A stretch of 13,210 nucleotides of DNA from Mycobacterium sp. MS1601 (GTDB lineage: Bacteria > Actinomycetota > Actinomycetes > Mycobacteriales > Mycobacteriaceae), in contig NZ_CP019424.1 of assembly GCF_001984215.1 (NCBI RefSeq), forward strand, positions 1-13,210, in the 5' to 3' direction. A program made the position numbers and the translations under genes. Of the stretch, positions 1 through 7,271 are shown one piece after another. The notes below the pieces were generated by a model. The model saw nothing but the letters and a program-made list of their open reading frames with translations, was not told where the DNA came from and ran no database searches. Within the stretch, counting starts at the first letter, position 1; each line of letters starts with the position of its first letter.

Positions 1-1
1 C

Positions 2-235
2 GATCCGGACGTGTTCGACATCGATCGCACCTGCGAACACCAGGTGGCCTTCGGTCGCGGTGTCCACTTCTGCCTGGGTGCGGCACTGGCGCGGATGGAG
101 GCTCGGACCGCCCTGAATGCGTTGCTGGACAAAGTGCCCGACTGGGAGGTCGACCTGGAGTCTGCGCGTCGTCTGCGGTCCGGGCCGATCCGGGGCTTTA
201 CGTCGCTGCCCATCATGTGGGCCGCACCGGTCTAG
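2..235 (+). CDS. Cytochrome P450, C-terminal part (5' truncated by window)
   Basis: Only the last 77 codons are present; the frame is open to the left edge. The heme-binding signature FxxGxxxCxG is intact as [10 protein letters not shown] (codons at about 50-79), with the cysteine as proximal heme ligand, followed by the L-helix ALARMEA and the usual C-terminal sheet region ending WAAPV. P450s of this kind are soluble monooxygenases that need ferredoxin and a reductase; none is in the window. The substrate cannot be told from this fragment. The next genes on the same strand are thioesterases and a hydrolase, so oxidation of a lipid, sterol or other acyl substrate is a reasonable context guess. 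It stops at TAG, about 200 bp before the next gene. Confidence 0.93.
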   Translation, partial: DPDVFDIDRTCEHQVAFGRGVHFCLGAALARMEARTALNALLDKVPDWEVDLESARRLRSGPIRGFTSLPIMWAAPV

Positions 236-437
236 CCCGTGCCCCTGTCCGACGGCCTCGACGATCCGTCCCTTCCCGCGCAGGCCACCCGCAATCCCAC
301 GGGCAGCCCGAAGTGGACGCTGGGGTGTCGTGCCTGTCGGTGGCACTGGTCTTCGGCACCAGCCAGGCCGCGATGGCGCTGTCGGCGATCACCGCGGTCG
401 GATCGCAGATTGACACGTCTACAGAATCGAGCACTCC
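236..437. other. Gap between P450 and thioesterase, no recognisable gene
   Basis: About 200 bp separate the P450 stop from the first thioesterase. Several short frames are open on both strands because of high GC, for example a GTG-started frame at 239, but none gives a protein with recognisable motifs. The frame across 217-441 contains a hydrophobic patch (about AAMALSAITAVG) that I cannot assign; it may be a decayed gene remnant or chance. A promoter for the thioesterase run could lie here. Confidence 0.4.
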
Positions 438-962
438 GTGAGCGAGGCGCTGAGCGGTGAGCCGGTGCGGTTGCCGCCGCACACTCCCACCTGCATGGGG
501 TGCGGCCCCGACAATCCCCACGGCCTGCAGATGGAGGTGTTCCGATCCGGGCAGCAGGTCTACACCGACCTGGTTTTCGACGAACGGCACGGCGGGGCAC
601 CGGGTCTCGCGCACGGAGGTGCGATCGCCGCGGCGTGCGACGACTTGTTCGGCTTCACCCTGTGGATCGTCGGAACCCCGGCGGTCACCCGCAACCTGGC
701 CGTCGGCTACCGCGTGCCGGTGCCGTTGCATCACCCCCACCGCATCGTCGCGCGCGTCGACAGCCGCGAGGGGCGAGCCCTGCACGTCAGTGCGACCGGG
801 ATCGGGCAGGACGGCATCGTGCGCTTCACCGCCACGGCGATGTTCGTTGCCGTGGACGTCGAGCACTTCGCCGCCCACGGCGACCTCGGCGCGTTCGGTG
901 ACATGCTCGAGCGTTTCGCTGGAGCACGACCGTCGGCCGATGACAGAGAAGGCGAGGATTGA
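438..962 (+). CDS. PaaI-like hotdog-fold thioesterase (first of pair)
   Basis: The protein has 174 residues with a GTG start. It begins with a CMGCGPDNPHGL segment (residues 19-30), typical of PaaI/THEM4-like acyl-CoA thioesterases. The hotdog core helix motif follows, GLAHGGAIAAACDD (about 57-69), then the strand VTRNLAVGYRVPVP (83-96) and a final strand FTATAMFVAV. In this family the His-Gly-Gly loop and an acidic residue in the following helix bind and activate water for thioester cleavage; here H59-G60-G61 and D68/D69 fit. The likely role is release of CoA from an acyl-CoA. It sits 6 bp before a second, divergent hotdog protein, and such adjacent pairs can form heterodimers. The substrate is unknown. 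Confidence 0.85.
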   Translation: MSEALSGEPVRLPPHTPTCMGCGPDNPHGLQMEVFRSGQQVYTDLVFDERHGGAPGLAHGGAIAAACDDLFGFTLWIVGTPAVTRNLAVGYRVPVPLHHPHRIVARVDSREGRALHVSATGIGQDGIVRFTATAMFVAVDVEHFAAHGDLGAFGDMLERFAGARPSADDREGED

Positions 963-968
963 CAGACG

Positions 969-1418
969 ATGGTGACCACGACGTTCGCGCACTTCGACGC
1001 GCAGATCGCCGACCAGCTGCTCCACGCGGCGAACACGGCGGGCGGACTGTCGACGTTCCTGAATTTTCGACACACCGCACTCACCGCGGGTCGGCTGGTG
1101 GCGGAGATGGATACCCGCGAGGACCTGCTGACCCCGTTCGGCAATCTGCACGGCGGGTGTTTGTCGGCGATGGTCGACCATTGTCTCGGGGTGGTGTTCT
1201 ACCCCGTCATTCCGGCGGGATCGTGGGTCGCGACCACCGAGTTCAAGTTGAACCTGCTCAGACCCGTGTCCAGCGGGGTGTGCGTCGCCATTGCCGACAT
1301 CGTGTCGCTGGGCAAACGCAGCGGGGTGGCGCGCATCGACATCACCAACGGCCACAAGGCCGTATGCGCCGCGCAGGGCACCGTCACGATCGTGAGCACC
1401 GCAGGCAACGCATCGTGA
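969..1418 (+). CDS. PaaI-like hotdog-fold thioesterase (second of pair)
   Basis: The protein has 149 residues, with an ATG start preceded by GAGGA at 954-958. The hotdog signature GNLHGGCLSAMVDHCLG lies at residues 58-74, with H61-G62-G63 and D70 as candidate catalytic elements. It continues with VATTEFKLNLLRPV and the closing strands ARIDITNGHKAVCAAQGTVTIV. The fold and motif match the 4HBT/PaaI thioesterases that hydrolyse aromatic or acyl-CoA esters. It follows the first thioesterase after 6 bp, and its stop TGA overlaps the GTG start of the next gene (GTGA at 1415-1418). That makes translational coupling of three genes likely. It shares fold but little direct sequence with its neighbour, so this is an old pair, not a recent duplication. 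Confidence 0.86.
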   Translation: MVTTTFAHFDAQIADQLLHAANTAGGLSTFLNFRHTALTAGRLVAEMDTREDLLTPFGNLHGGCLSAMVDHCLGVVFYPVIPAGSWVATTEFKLNLLRPVSSGVCVAIADIVSLGKRSGVARIDITNGHKAVCAAQGTVTIVSTAGNAS

Positions 1419-2304
1419 CTTCGGTCGTGCAGCATCGGGTCCGGACCGGAGACGGGATCACCCTTGCCGCCGAGTACTACCCCCACGACGGTGATCGTCC
1501 CGTCGTGTTCCTCCTGCACGGCGGCGGTCAGAACCGGCACGCGTGGACCACCTCAGCGCGCCGGCTCCAGTCGCGCGGATACTCGGTGGTGGCCTATGAC
1601 ACCCGCGGTCACGGCGACAGCGACTGGGATCCGGCCGGGCGCTACGACGTCGAGCGACTCGCCACCGACCTGCTCGCCGTCCGTGACCACTTCAGCGCCA
1701 ATACCCCGCCCGCCGTCGTCGGCGCATCGCTGGGGGAATGACCGCCCTGGGCGCGCACCTGCTCGCATCCGGGGCGTCGTGGGCGGCGGTGATCCTGGTC
1801 GACGTCACCCCGCGGTTGGAGTTCGAGGGTGCCCGTCGCGTCGTGACGTTCATGGCCGCCCACCCCGACGGCTTCGCCACCCTCGGCGATGCCGCCGAGG
1901 TGATCGCCGCCTACAACCCGCATCGCGCGCGCCCCGAGAACCTCGACGGCCTGCACAAGGTGCTTAGGCAGCGTCCCGACGGTCGCTGGGTGTGGCGATG
2001 GGACCCGGCGTTCGTCCACTCCAACTTCGACTTCCTGCGCGACGGCGCGGCCGCGGGCACCGAGCAGTTCGACGCGATCAGCCATCTGCTGATTGACGGA
2101 GCCCGACGCGTCACCGCCCCAACACTTCTCGTCCGCGGGCTGCTGTCCGACGTGGTCTCCCAGGCCACCGTCGAGGAGTTCACCCACCTGGTCCCGCACG
2201 CCGAAACCGTCGACGTGTCCGGCACCGGTCACATGATCGCCGGGGACGACAACGACGCCTTCACCGCCGCGGTCACCGACTTCCTCGACCGCTGCACTCT
2301 CTAG
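1415..2304 (+). pseudogene. Alpha/beta hydrolase, split by a one-base frameshift at the nucleophile elbow
   Basis: Two frames encode two halves of one alpha/beta hydrolase. The first, from GTG 1415 to TGA 1741, holds the oxyanion region FLLHGGGQNRHAW, the DTRGHGDSD motif and the approach to the nucleophile, VVGASLG. The second continues from about 1737 to 2304 with GMTALGAHLL, the lid, VRGLLSDVV with the presumed acid Asp, and GTGHMIAGD with the catalytic His. Adding one G to the five-G run at 1732-1736 gives GASLGGM and a 296-residue protein with Ser105, Asp246 and His273 as triad, normal for the family. As written, the second frame has an ATG at 1738 overlapping the stop (ATGA), so two peptides could be made, but neither would have a complete active site. 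A sequencing error is quite possible. The GTGA overlap with the upstream thioesterase supports membership of the same operon. Confidence 0.85.
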
Positions 2305-2541
2305 ACCGCGCCACTGCACCGCTCGGGCACGCTGCCCACGCTTGGGCGACGCGGCCAGTTCGGTGACGTGTTCAGTCTGTAGAGTTTCTGCGCCGTCGGC
2401 TGGCTACGTGTCCAAAATCGTTGCTGCACTGACTATTTCGCCGCGCATCACTCATCCGACATGTCGAGCGGTGGTGGACTACCACCACGTCAGCTCTTCG
2501 AGAAGCTTTGCTTTTCCACGCAGCAGTTCCCCGGCCCGCTG
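2305..2541. other. Convergent intergenic region, no gene seen
   Basis: This is the 237-bp space between the 3' ends of the hydrolase (+) and the DUF732 gene (-). It is lower in GC than its surroundings. I see no credible coding frame; its only structured elements are two hairpins near its right side (2471-2488 and 2500-2516), which would suit transcription termination of the converging units. Confidence 0.5.
2471..2488. terminator. Hairpin between convergent genes, possible terminator
   Basis: GTGGTGG at 2471-2477 and CCACCAC at 2482-2488 form a perfect 7-bp stem with an ACTA loop. A second weaker stem (GAGAAGC / GCTTTTC around a TTT loop, 2500-2516, one G-U pair) lies just beyond it. There is no long T-tract directly after the first stem, so this is a weak call, but the position between two converging transcripts is right. 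Confidence 0.35.
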
Positions 2542-2925
2542 TCAGCAGCCGAGTTCCCCTCCGGCGGCGACGATGATCTCAACGGCGGCCGGTACTGATA
2601 TCGCCAAGTCCTTCGAGACCATCTCAATGGCGTCAGAGGATGGATGGCCGCTGTGGGTCAGCTGGCACACCTTGTAGCCCTCGGTCAGCAGTTGTTGAGC
2701 TGTCAGATACGCCAGCCTGCTCTGAAGTCGCTGGAGGTAGCCGGCCTCATCGGCGACCGCAGTGGGCGCGGTCGCGACCCCGATGCCCACAGCGATGGCC
2801 AGCAGGGCTACATGGACGGCTCGTGGACGCCGGTTCCGCCGCAGCGATGTCCGCGTCGACCCCACACGGACATCGCCTGCTGCGGTAGGTCGGGACGAGT
2901 GAGCACAGGCAACGCGGTCGTTCAT
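2542..2925 (-). CDS. DUF732-type small exported protein
   Basis: The protein has 127 residues, starting at ATG 2925. A basic N-terminus (RRNRRPR, about 29-35) is followed by a hydrophobic stretch AVHVALLAIAVGIGVATAP (36-54) and a likely cleavage site AVA-DE around residue 58, so it should be exported. The mature part, with YLQRLQSR, TEGYKVCQL and a final Cys, resembles mycobacterial DUF732 domains, whose paired cysteines (here C87 and C127) likely form a disulfide. Function is unknown in this family. Its ATG overlaps the stop of the MmpL gene (ATGA at 2925-2922), so it is the last gene of the MmpL operon and probably acts in or near the cell envelope with it. A longer in-frame start upstream lies inside the MmpL gene and is unlikely. 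Confidence 0.75.
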   Translation of the reverse strand: MNDRVACAHSSRPTAAGDVRVGSTRTSLRRNRRPRAVHVALLAIAVGIGVATAPTAVADEAGYLQRLQSRLAYLTAQQLLTEGYKVCQLTHSGHPSSDAIEMVSKDLAISVPAAVEIIVAAGGELGC

Positions 2926-5900
2926 GAGGTCCGTCTCTGGGGGGTGGTGGGGCGGTGGGGCCACCAGCTGGCCTCGCGGAGCAGGACGGCGATGGCGGGG
3001 ACGGTGAGGGTGCGCACGACGAAGGTGTCCAGCAGCAGACCGCAGCCGATGATGAATCCGGCTTGGATCATGATGGCGATGGAGCCGACCATCAGGCCCA
3101 ACATGCTGACCGCGAAGATGATGCCGGCCGAGGTGATCACCGACCCGGTGCTGGCCACGGTGCGTAGGACCCCGACGCGGATGTTGCGGGTGGATTCCTC
3201 CTTGAGCCGCGACACCAGGAGCATGTTGTAGTCGGCGCCCACCGCGACCAGGATGATGAACGCCAATAGCGGTACGGGCCAAGCGATTTCACCACCGAGT
3301 CCCCACTGGAAGACCAAGACTCCAATGCCCAGCGAGGCAGTGTAGTTGAGCACCACGGTGCCCAGCAGGTAGAGCGGGGCGAGCAGTGCGCGCAGCAGCA
3401 GCACCAGGATCAGGCCCACGATGAGCAGGGTGGAGGCGGCCAGCTGGATGAAGTCGGCGGTCAGGAGGCGCTGAATGTCGGAGTTGACCGCCGGGAACCC
3501 GGCAACCGAGATGCGGGCTTGCGCCAGGGAGGTGTTGGGTCTGGCTGCCTCGGCGACGGCGACCATCTGGTGGGACAAGTCCATGGCCTCGGCGCTGTAG
3601 GGGTCGTTGCTGGATTCCACGAGGAATCGGGCGGTCTTGCCGTCGCGGGAGAGGAACTGTTTGGCGACGTCGGCGAACTGGCGGTTCTCGAAGGCGTTGG
3701 GCGGCAGAAAAAAGCCGCTGGAGGTGTCGGAGCCGGTGCTGGCGCGCGCCGAGTTCTGCAGCTGGGTGGCGATCTGGCTCATCCCGCTAAGCATGTCGAT
3801 GTTGCTGTCGGCCAGGGTGTGCACGCCGGTGGCCAGGGCTTGGGCGCCCGAGGCGAGTTGGCCGATGCCGTCTTGGAGTCGGCGGACGTTACCGGCCAGG
3901 TTGGCGGGGTCACCGAGCGCGCCGAACGCCTTGTCCAGCGAGGTGACTGCGGTCTGGACGCCGGCCAGGGTGTCGGCCACGGATGCGTTCTGGCCGACGG
4001 TGTCCCCGAGCCCGGCGACCTGGGTGAAGAACCCGGCGTTGCGCAGCGTCGTGAGGACCTGGACCTGGTCGCGGATCTGGGCGCACTGCGGTGTGGTCGC
4101 GCACCACGGCGAGGTGTTCAGCGCGCCCACCAGCGGGTCGATGGTGGCGATGGCACCATCGGCCTGCTCGGCGAGCGGGCGCAACCCCGGTCCCGAACGC
4201 AGCGCCTGGTCGACCGCGGGTGCGGTCGCCGAGAGTTGGCTCAACAGGGGCCGAAACTGGTCCACCTTCCGCCCTGCGCTCTGGGCCTGATCGAGGATTC
4301 CGGTCAGCGGGGTCAGCGCGGTCCGCAGGGTGGTGTCGAGTTGGGCGAGGCCACCGGCGAGTTGGTCCGCGCCGCCGGTGAGCTTGGCCAGGTCATCCTT
4401 GCGGGCGTTGCCGTCGTCCACCGCGCCGGCCATCTTGTCGCCGATTTGTCCGTTCTGCCACCCCAGTTGGGCCTGCTCCAGGCGGGCTCCCGCGGGTCGG
4501 GTGACCCCGGACACCTTCGTCACCCCGGGGACCTGCGCGATGCGCGAGGCCATCTCGTCGAGGTCGGCCAGTCCCTTGCCGGTGCGCATGTCGGTGGGAG
4601 ACTCCACGACGAGGAATTCGGAGATGACGACGTCGGTGCGGAAGTGCCGGTCCAACAGCTGATAACCCTCGTTGCTGGCGGTGGTGGCGGGTTGTCCCTT
4701 GCGGTCGTCGTAACTCAACGTCATCGTCGTGGCGACCGCTGAGAGTGCCAGCAGGATGGCCAGGCTGACCAGCAGCAGCGGCACCGGCTTGCGCACCACC
4801 GCCACGGCCACGGAGTTCCAGTACCGCCGGGTGCGGTCGGACTTGGGTTCGCCGATACCGCGTTTCGCGGCCAGCGACAGCACCGGCGGCAACAACGTCA
4901 CGGTCGCCACGAACCCGACCAGGACGGCGACCGCGCAGGCCGGTCCCATCCCGGCGAACACGCTCAAGTTGGCGAACACCATCGCGGCGAACGCCAACGC
5001 GACCGTGGCGGCCGAGGCCAGGATGACGCGGCCGATGCTGGCGGTGGCGTGCTCCACCGCCTGATCGGGGGCGACCTGCGCCCTGCGCTGTTCGTGGTAG
5101 CGGCTGATCAGGAAGACGGTGTAATCGGTGCCGGCGCCCAGCAGGATCGCCGTCATGAAGGCCACGGTGAACTGCGAGACCGGCATACCCAACTCGCCGA
5201 GTACGGACAGCACTCCGCGCCCCACCGCCAGACTGATGCCGATCACCAGCAGAGGCAACAGCGCGGTGAACACCGACCGGTAGACGATGAGCAGGATCAG
5301 CGCGATCAACCCGGCGGTGGCGATGGAGATGAACAGCAGATCGTGTTCGGCCTCGGCGATCTGATCGCTGAACGTCGACGGCGGCCCGGTCACCCGCACC
5401 GTCGTCGACGATCCGGCGAACGCGTCGGCGGCGATCGCGCGGACCGCGGTGACCGATTCGGCGGCGGCGGGGTCACCGAGCGTGCCGGCCACCCCCACCG
5501 GCAGATACCAGGCCTTGCCGTCCTGGCTGAGTGCCTGGGTGGCGGTCACCGGGTCGGCCAGCAGGTCTTGAACCAGCAGAACGTGCGTGGTGTCGGCGCG
5601 CAGCCGCGACACCAGATCCGTGTACTGCGTGCGCGCCGAGGGGGTCAGGCCTGCCGGGTCCTCCATCGCGACGAAGAGCATGGTCTTGGAGCCCTGCTCG
5701 CCGAAGGCCTCGCTCATTCGGTCGAGGGTTTGAAAAGACGCCACGTCGCGGGGGATCAGCTGGACGGATTGTTTCTGCACCACCGTTTCCAGTTGCGGGA
5801 ACAGCAGGGCCAGGACCACCGCCAGTCCGACCCAGGCGCCGATCACCAACGCCTTGTGTCGCACGGTGAATCGGGCCAACGCGCCGAGGCGCTCGCTGTA

Positions 5901-5993
5901 CTCCCCGGAGGTCTTGGCAGCCGAAATGGTGCGTTCACGCACCCGGGTGGCGGCGGCGTCGGGCGGGTCCGCTTCGTGGCCGTCGACGCTCAA
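2922..5993 (-). CDS. MmpL family RND transporter
   Basis: The protein has 1023 residues when started at TTG 5993. It shows the MmpL plan: TM1 at about 47-66; a first extracytoplasmic domain to about 215; a bundle of TM helices; a long second extracytoplasmic domain with helical, Gln/Ala-rich segments; then the second TM bundle. Both proton-relay Asp-Tyr pairs known from MmpL proteins are visible: GAGTDYTVFL (D290-Y291) and VGADYNMLL (about D921-Y922). MmpL proteins use the proton gradient to export lipids, siderophores or drugs across the inner membrane. No MmpS partner is present. I chose TTG because it overlaps the upstream stop in a TTGA; an in-frame start further upstream (at 6125) would add 44 residues of Pro/Arg-rich sequence unlike MmpL N-termini. 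The substrate cannot be read from sequence. Confidence 0.93.
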   Translation of the reverse strand: MSVDGHEADPPDAAATRVRERTISAAKTSGEYSERLGALARFTVRHKALVIGAWVGLAVVLALLFPQLETVVQKQSVQLIPRDVASFQTLDRMSEAFGEQGSKTMLFVAMEDPAGLTPSARTQYTDLVSRLRADTTHVLLVQDLLADPVTATQALSQDGKAWYLPVGVAGTLGDPAAAESVTAVRAIAADAFAGSSTTVRVTGPPSTFSDQIAEAEHDLLFISIATAGLIALILLIVYRSVFTALLPLLVIGISLAVGRGVLSVLGELGMPVSQFTVAFMTAILLGAGTDYTVFLISRYHEQRRAQVAPDQAVEHATASIGRVILASAATVALAFAAMVFANLSVFAGMGPACAVAVLVGFVATVTLLPPVLSLAAKRGIGEPKSDRTRRYWNSVAVAVVRKPVPLLLVSLAILLALSAVATTMTLSYDDRKGQPATTASNEGYQLLDRHFRTDVVISEFLVVESPTDMRTGKGLADLDEMASRIAQVPGVTKVSGVTRPAGARLEQAQLGWQNGQIGDKMAGAVDDGNARKDDLAKLTGGADQLAGGLAQLDTTLRTALTPLTGILDQAQSAGRKVDQFRPLLSQLSATAPAVDQALRSGPGLRPLAEQADGAIATIDPLVGALNTSPWCATTPQCAQIRDQVQVLTTLRNAGFFTQVAGLGDTVGQNASVADTLAGVQTAVTSLDKAFGALGDPANLAGNVRRLQDGIGQLASGAQALATGVHTLADSNIDMLSGMSQIATQLQNSARASTGSDTSSGFFLPPNAFENRQFADVAKQFLSRDGKTARFLVESSNDPYSAEAMDLSHQMVAVAEAARPNTSLAQARISVAGFPAVNSDIQRLLTADFIQLAASTLLIVGLILVLLLRALLAPLYLLGTVVLNYTASLGIGVLVFQWGLGGEIAWPVPLLAFIILVAVGADYNMLLVSRLKEESTRNIRVGVLRTVASTGSVITSAGIIFAVSMLGLMVGSIAIMIQAGFIIGCGLLLDTFVVRTLTVPAIAVLLREASWWPHRPTTPQRRTS

Positions 5994-6424
5994 GGGCGCA
6001 CCGCAGGGCGCTCGGACACCAGGTCGTCCGCGGGCATGTCGTGGCGGACGACGCGGACCCGGCCACCGGGTAGACAAGCCATGTAACCGTGGCGCTTGCC
6101 GTACAACTCCCACGCCGCGAAGCACTCGTCGGCGGCCACGGTGAAGCCGTAGCCGTTGGAGAACTCGACACGCAGCGTGCCGTCGTCCTCGCAGGTGGCG
6201 AGCGTGCAGACGCTACCGGCGAAATTCAACAACGGGCGCTGATGATTCGGTACGTCATTCGGGTCGACCATCACGTCTTCGGCCGGGTGTGCCCCCACCG
6301 CAGGAAGCGACAAGCGCAGTGGTCGGGTAACGACCAGCTCGTTGTAGTCGGCCATGGTGAGTACCAGGCCGCCAACCAAGCTGACGCGCTGGACCTCGCA
6401 GGCTTCGATCCACTGGGTGATCAT
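5990..6424 (-). CDS. DUF6188-like small protein, first gene of the mmpL operon
   Basis: The protein has 144 residues, with ATG at 6424 and an AGAGG ribosome-binding site just upstream. It opens MITQWIEACEVQRVSLVGGLVLTMADYNELVVT and has the characteristic late segment AAWELYGKRHGYMACLPGGRVRVVRHD (about 103-129). I recognise this as the actinobacterial DUF6188 type, from memory of the family pattern. No catalytic motif, signal peptide or membrane segment is visible, so it is probably a small cytoplasmic protein. Its stop overlaps the TTG start of the transporter (TTGA at 5993-5990), which predicts translational coupling. Role unknown; a regulatory or accessory role for the transporter is an inference from position only. 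Confidence 0.7.
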   Translation of the reverse strand: MITQWIEACEVQRVSLVGGLVLTMADYNELVVTRPLRLSLPAVGAHPAEDVMVDPNDVPNHQRPLLNFAGSVCTLATCEDDGTLRVEFSNGYGFTVAADECFAAWELYGKRHGYMACLPGGRVRVVRHDMPADDLVSERPAVRP

Positions 6425-6465
6425 GAGACCTCTCTACCTCGATCTGATTCGTAACGATACCATCA

Positions 6466-6480
6466 GTATCGGTGCGCTAC
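6466..6480. promoter_or_regulatory. Candidate TetR operator in the mmpL operon promoter
   Basis: GTATCGGTGCGCTAC is an imperfect inverted repeat: half-sites GTATCG and CGCTAC, 5 of 6 positions symmetric, 3-bp spacer. It lies 42-56 bp upstream of the first operon gene. An extra half-site CGATAC at 6455-6460 forms a second perfect inverted pair with the GTATCG half (CGATAC-N5-GTATCG). The same 15-mer with two spacer changes recurs upstream of the TetR gene at 7191-7205, as expected for a regulator that controls itself and its neighbours. Binding is inferred. Confidence 0.6.
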
Positions 6481-6516
6481 TAATAGTGTTGTTTCGTGTG
6501 GATCGGGTTGGCCCGG

Positions 6517-7110
6517 CTACCTCTCGTCGTGGACTATCAACGCGATGCTGCGCTCCAGTCCGATCGCGACGTCTTCGGTGGAGGCGCCGTGCCGGACCCA
6601 CGCGATCAGGCTGGCCAGCCAGATATCGCCGACCAGGGCGGCAACTCGGTGTTGTGTCGGGCTCGGCTCCTCACCGGCGATCGCCAGCCCGATCAGGTGC
6701 TCGATGACCCCCGCCGCGCGGGCCACCTCGGCGCTCGCGCTGCCATCGGCGACGACGAATGCGCGGGTCACGGCCTCGGTCAGGGCCGGCCGAGCGCGCC
6801 ATTCCTGGCATAGTCGGGTGTTCAACTGCTCCACCCGCAGGCGCGGCGATCCCGCTGTGACCGTCCAATCTCGTTCAGCGCCAATACGTTCGAACTCACG
6901 CGCGAGGACGGCGATCAGCACGTGCGGCTTCGACGGAAAGTAGCGATACAGGGTGCCGACTGCCATGCCCGCACGATCGGCGATGGCGCGCATCTTCACG
7001 GCGTCATATCCACCGCTCGTGGCGATCGTCGCGGTGCAGTCAAGGATGATCTCGCGTCGGCCGAGTCTCCCGGTGAGGAAATCGTGCCTGATCGATTCGG
7101 TTGTCGTCAT
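6517..7110 (-). CDS. TetR family regulator, KstR-like
   Basis: The protein has 197 residues with an ATG start. The N-terminal DNA-binding domain covers about 18-65, with helix-turn-helix segment AVKMRAIADRAGMAVGTLYRYFPSK. The whole protein reads like a paralogue of the mycobacterial sterol regulator KstR: GGYDAVKMRA, TLYRYFPSK, REFERI, LTEAVTRAFVVAD and DIWLASLIAWVRHGAS all have close counterparts there from memory. KstR itself binds 3-oxo-cholestenoyl-CoA-type ligands; this protein may sense a related acyl-CoA. However, no KstR-type box (AAC-N2-GTT core) is seen nearby, so it likely uses another operator; the shared GTATCG-N3-CGCTAC element is the best candidate. It lies 92 bp upstream of the transporter operon on the same strand and diverges from a second TetR gene. 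Confidence 0.88.
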   Translation of the reverse strand: MTTTESIRHDFLTGRLGRREIILDCTATIATSGGYDAVKMRAIADRAGMAVGTLYRYFPSKPHVLIAVLAREFERIGAERDWTVTAGSPRLRVEQLNTRLCQEWRARPALTEAVTRAFVVADGSASAEVARAAGVIEHLIGLAIAGEEPSPTQHRVAALVGDIWLASLIAWVRHGASTEDVAIGLERSIALIVHDER

Positions 7111-7152
7111 CGGCGGTCCGCAGCCTTTCGCGTGCTTAGGGCTGTCAGAGCG

Positions 7153-7165
7153 GTGACACTGTCAC
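7153..7165. promoter_or_regulatory. 13-bp palindrome between divergent TetR genes
   Basis: GTGACA-C-TGTCAC is a perfect 13-bp palindrome, 43-55 bp upstream of the KstR-like gene and about 100 bp upstream of the divergent TetR gene. It could be the operator of either regulator or of an outside factor. It does not match the GTATCG element, so two different proteins may act on this intergenic region. Confidence 0.45.
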
Positions 7166-7190
7166 GTTCAGCCGCGGCTAGGGATGACCA

Positions 7191-7205
7191 GTATCGCTAC
7201 GCTAC
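7191..7205. promoter_or_regulatory. Candidate TetR operator between divergent TetR genes
   Basis: GTATCGCTACGCTAC repeats the element at 6466-6480 with two changes, both in the spacer; the preceding CA is also shared, giving 15 of 17 matching bases. It has the same imperfect dyad (GTATCG / CGCTAC). It lies 81-95 bp upstream of the KstR-like gene and 63-77 bp upstream of the second TetR start, so it could serve both divergent promoters. Confidence 0.6.
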
Positions 7206-7235
7206 CGTTGGTACCATAACGTGGTGAGAGTCGTA

Positions 7236-7271
7236 ATGACCAGACAATCCCGGCGACGGAAACGGCGTTGA
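7236..7271 (+). other. Possible 11-codon leader ORF overlapping the second TetR start
   Basis: ATG at 7236, preceded by GGTGAGAG at about 7222-7229, opens an 11-codon Arg-rich frame (MTRQSRRRKRR). Its TGA overlaps the TTG start of the TetR gene as TTGA. The TetR start has no good ribosome-binding site of its own, so coupling through this leader is possible. This is too short to be certain. Confidence 0.3.

Noticed and set aside
213..1355. Long minus-strand open frame (380 codons) across the thioesterases
   Set aside because: It lies antisense to two clear hotdog genes and its translation is His/Arg-rich without motifs; a GC-driven shadow frame.
3519..6086. Long plus-strand open frames antisense to the MmpL gene
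   Set aside because: Low-complexity Gly/Arg/Gln-rich translations opposite a well-supported transporter; shadow frames.
5994..6125. Longer MmpL start at 6125
   Set aside because: It would overlap most of the C-terminal third of the DUF6188-like gene and add a Pro/Arg-rich tail unlike MmpL; the TTGA overlap start is preferred.
6425..7267. KstR box search in the TetR promoters
   Set aside because: No AACNNGTT-centred palindrome was found in either intergenic region, so true KstR regulon membership is not supported.
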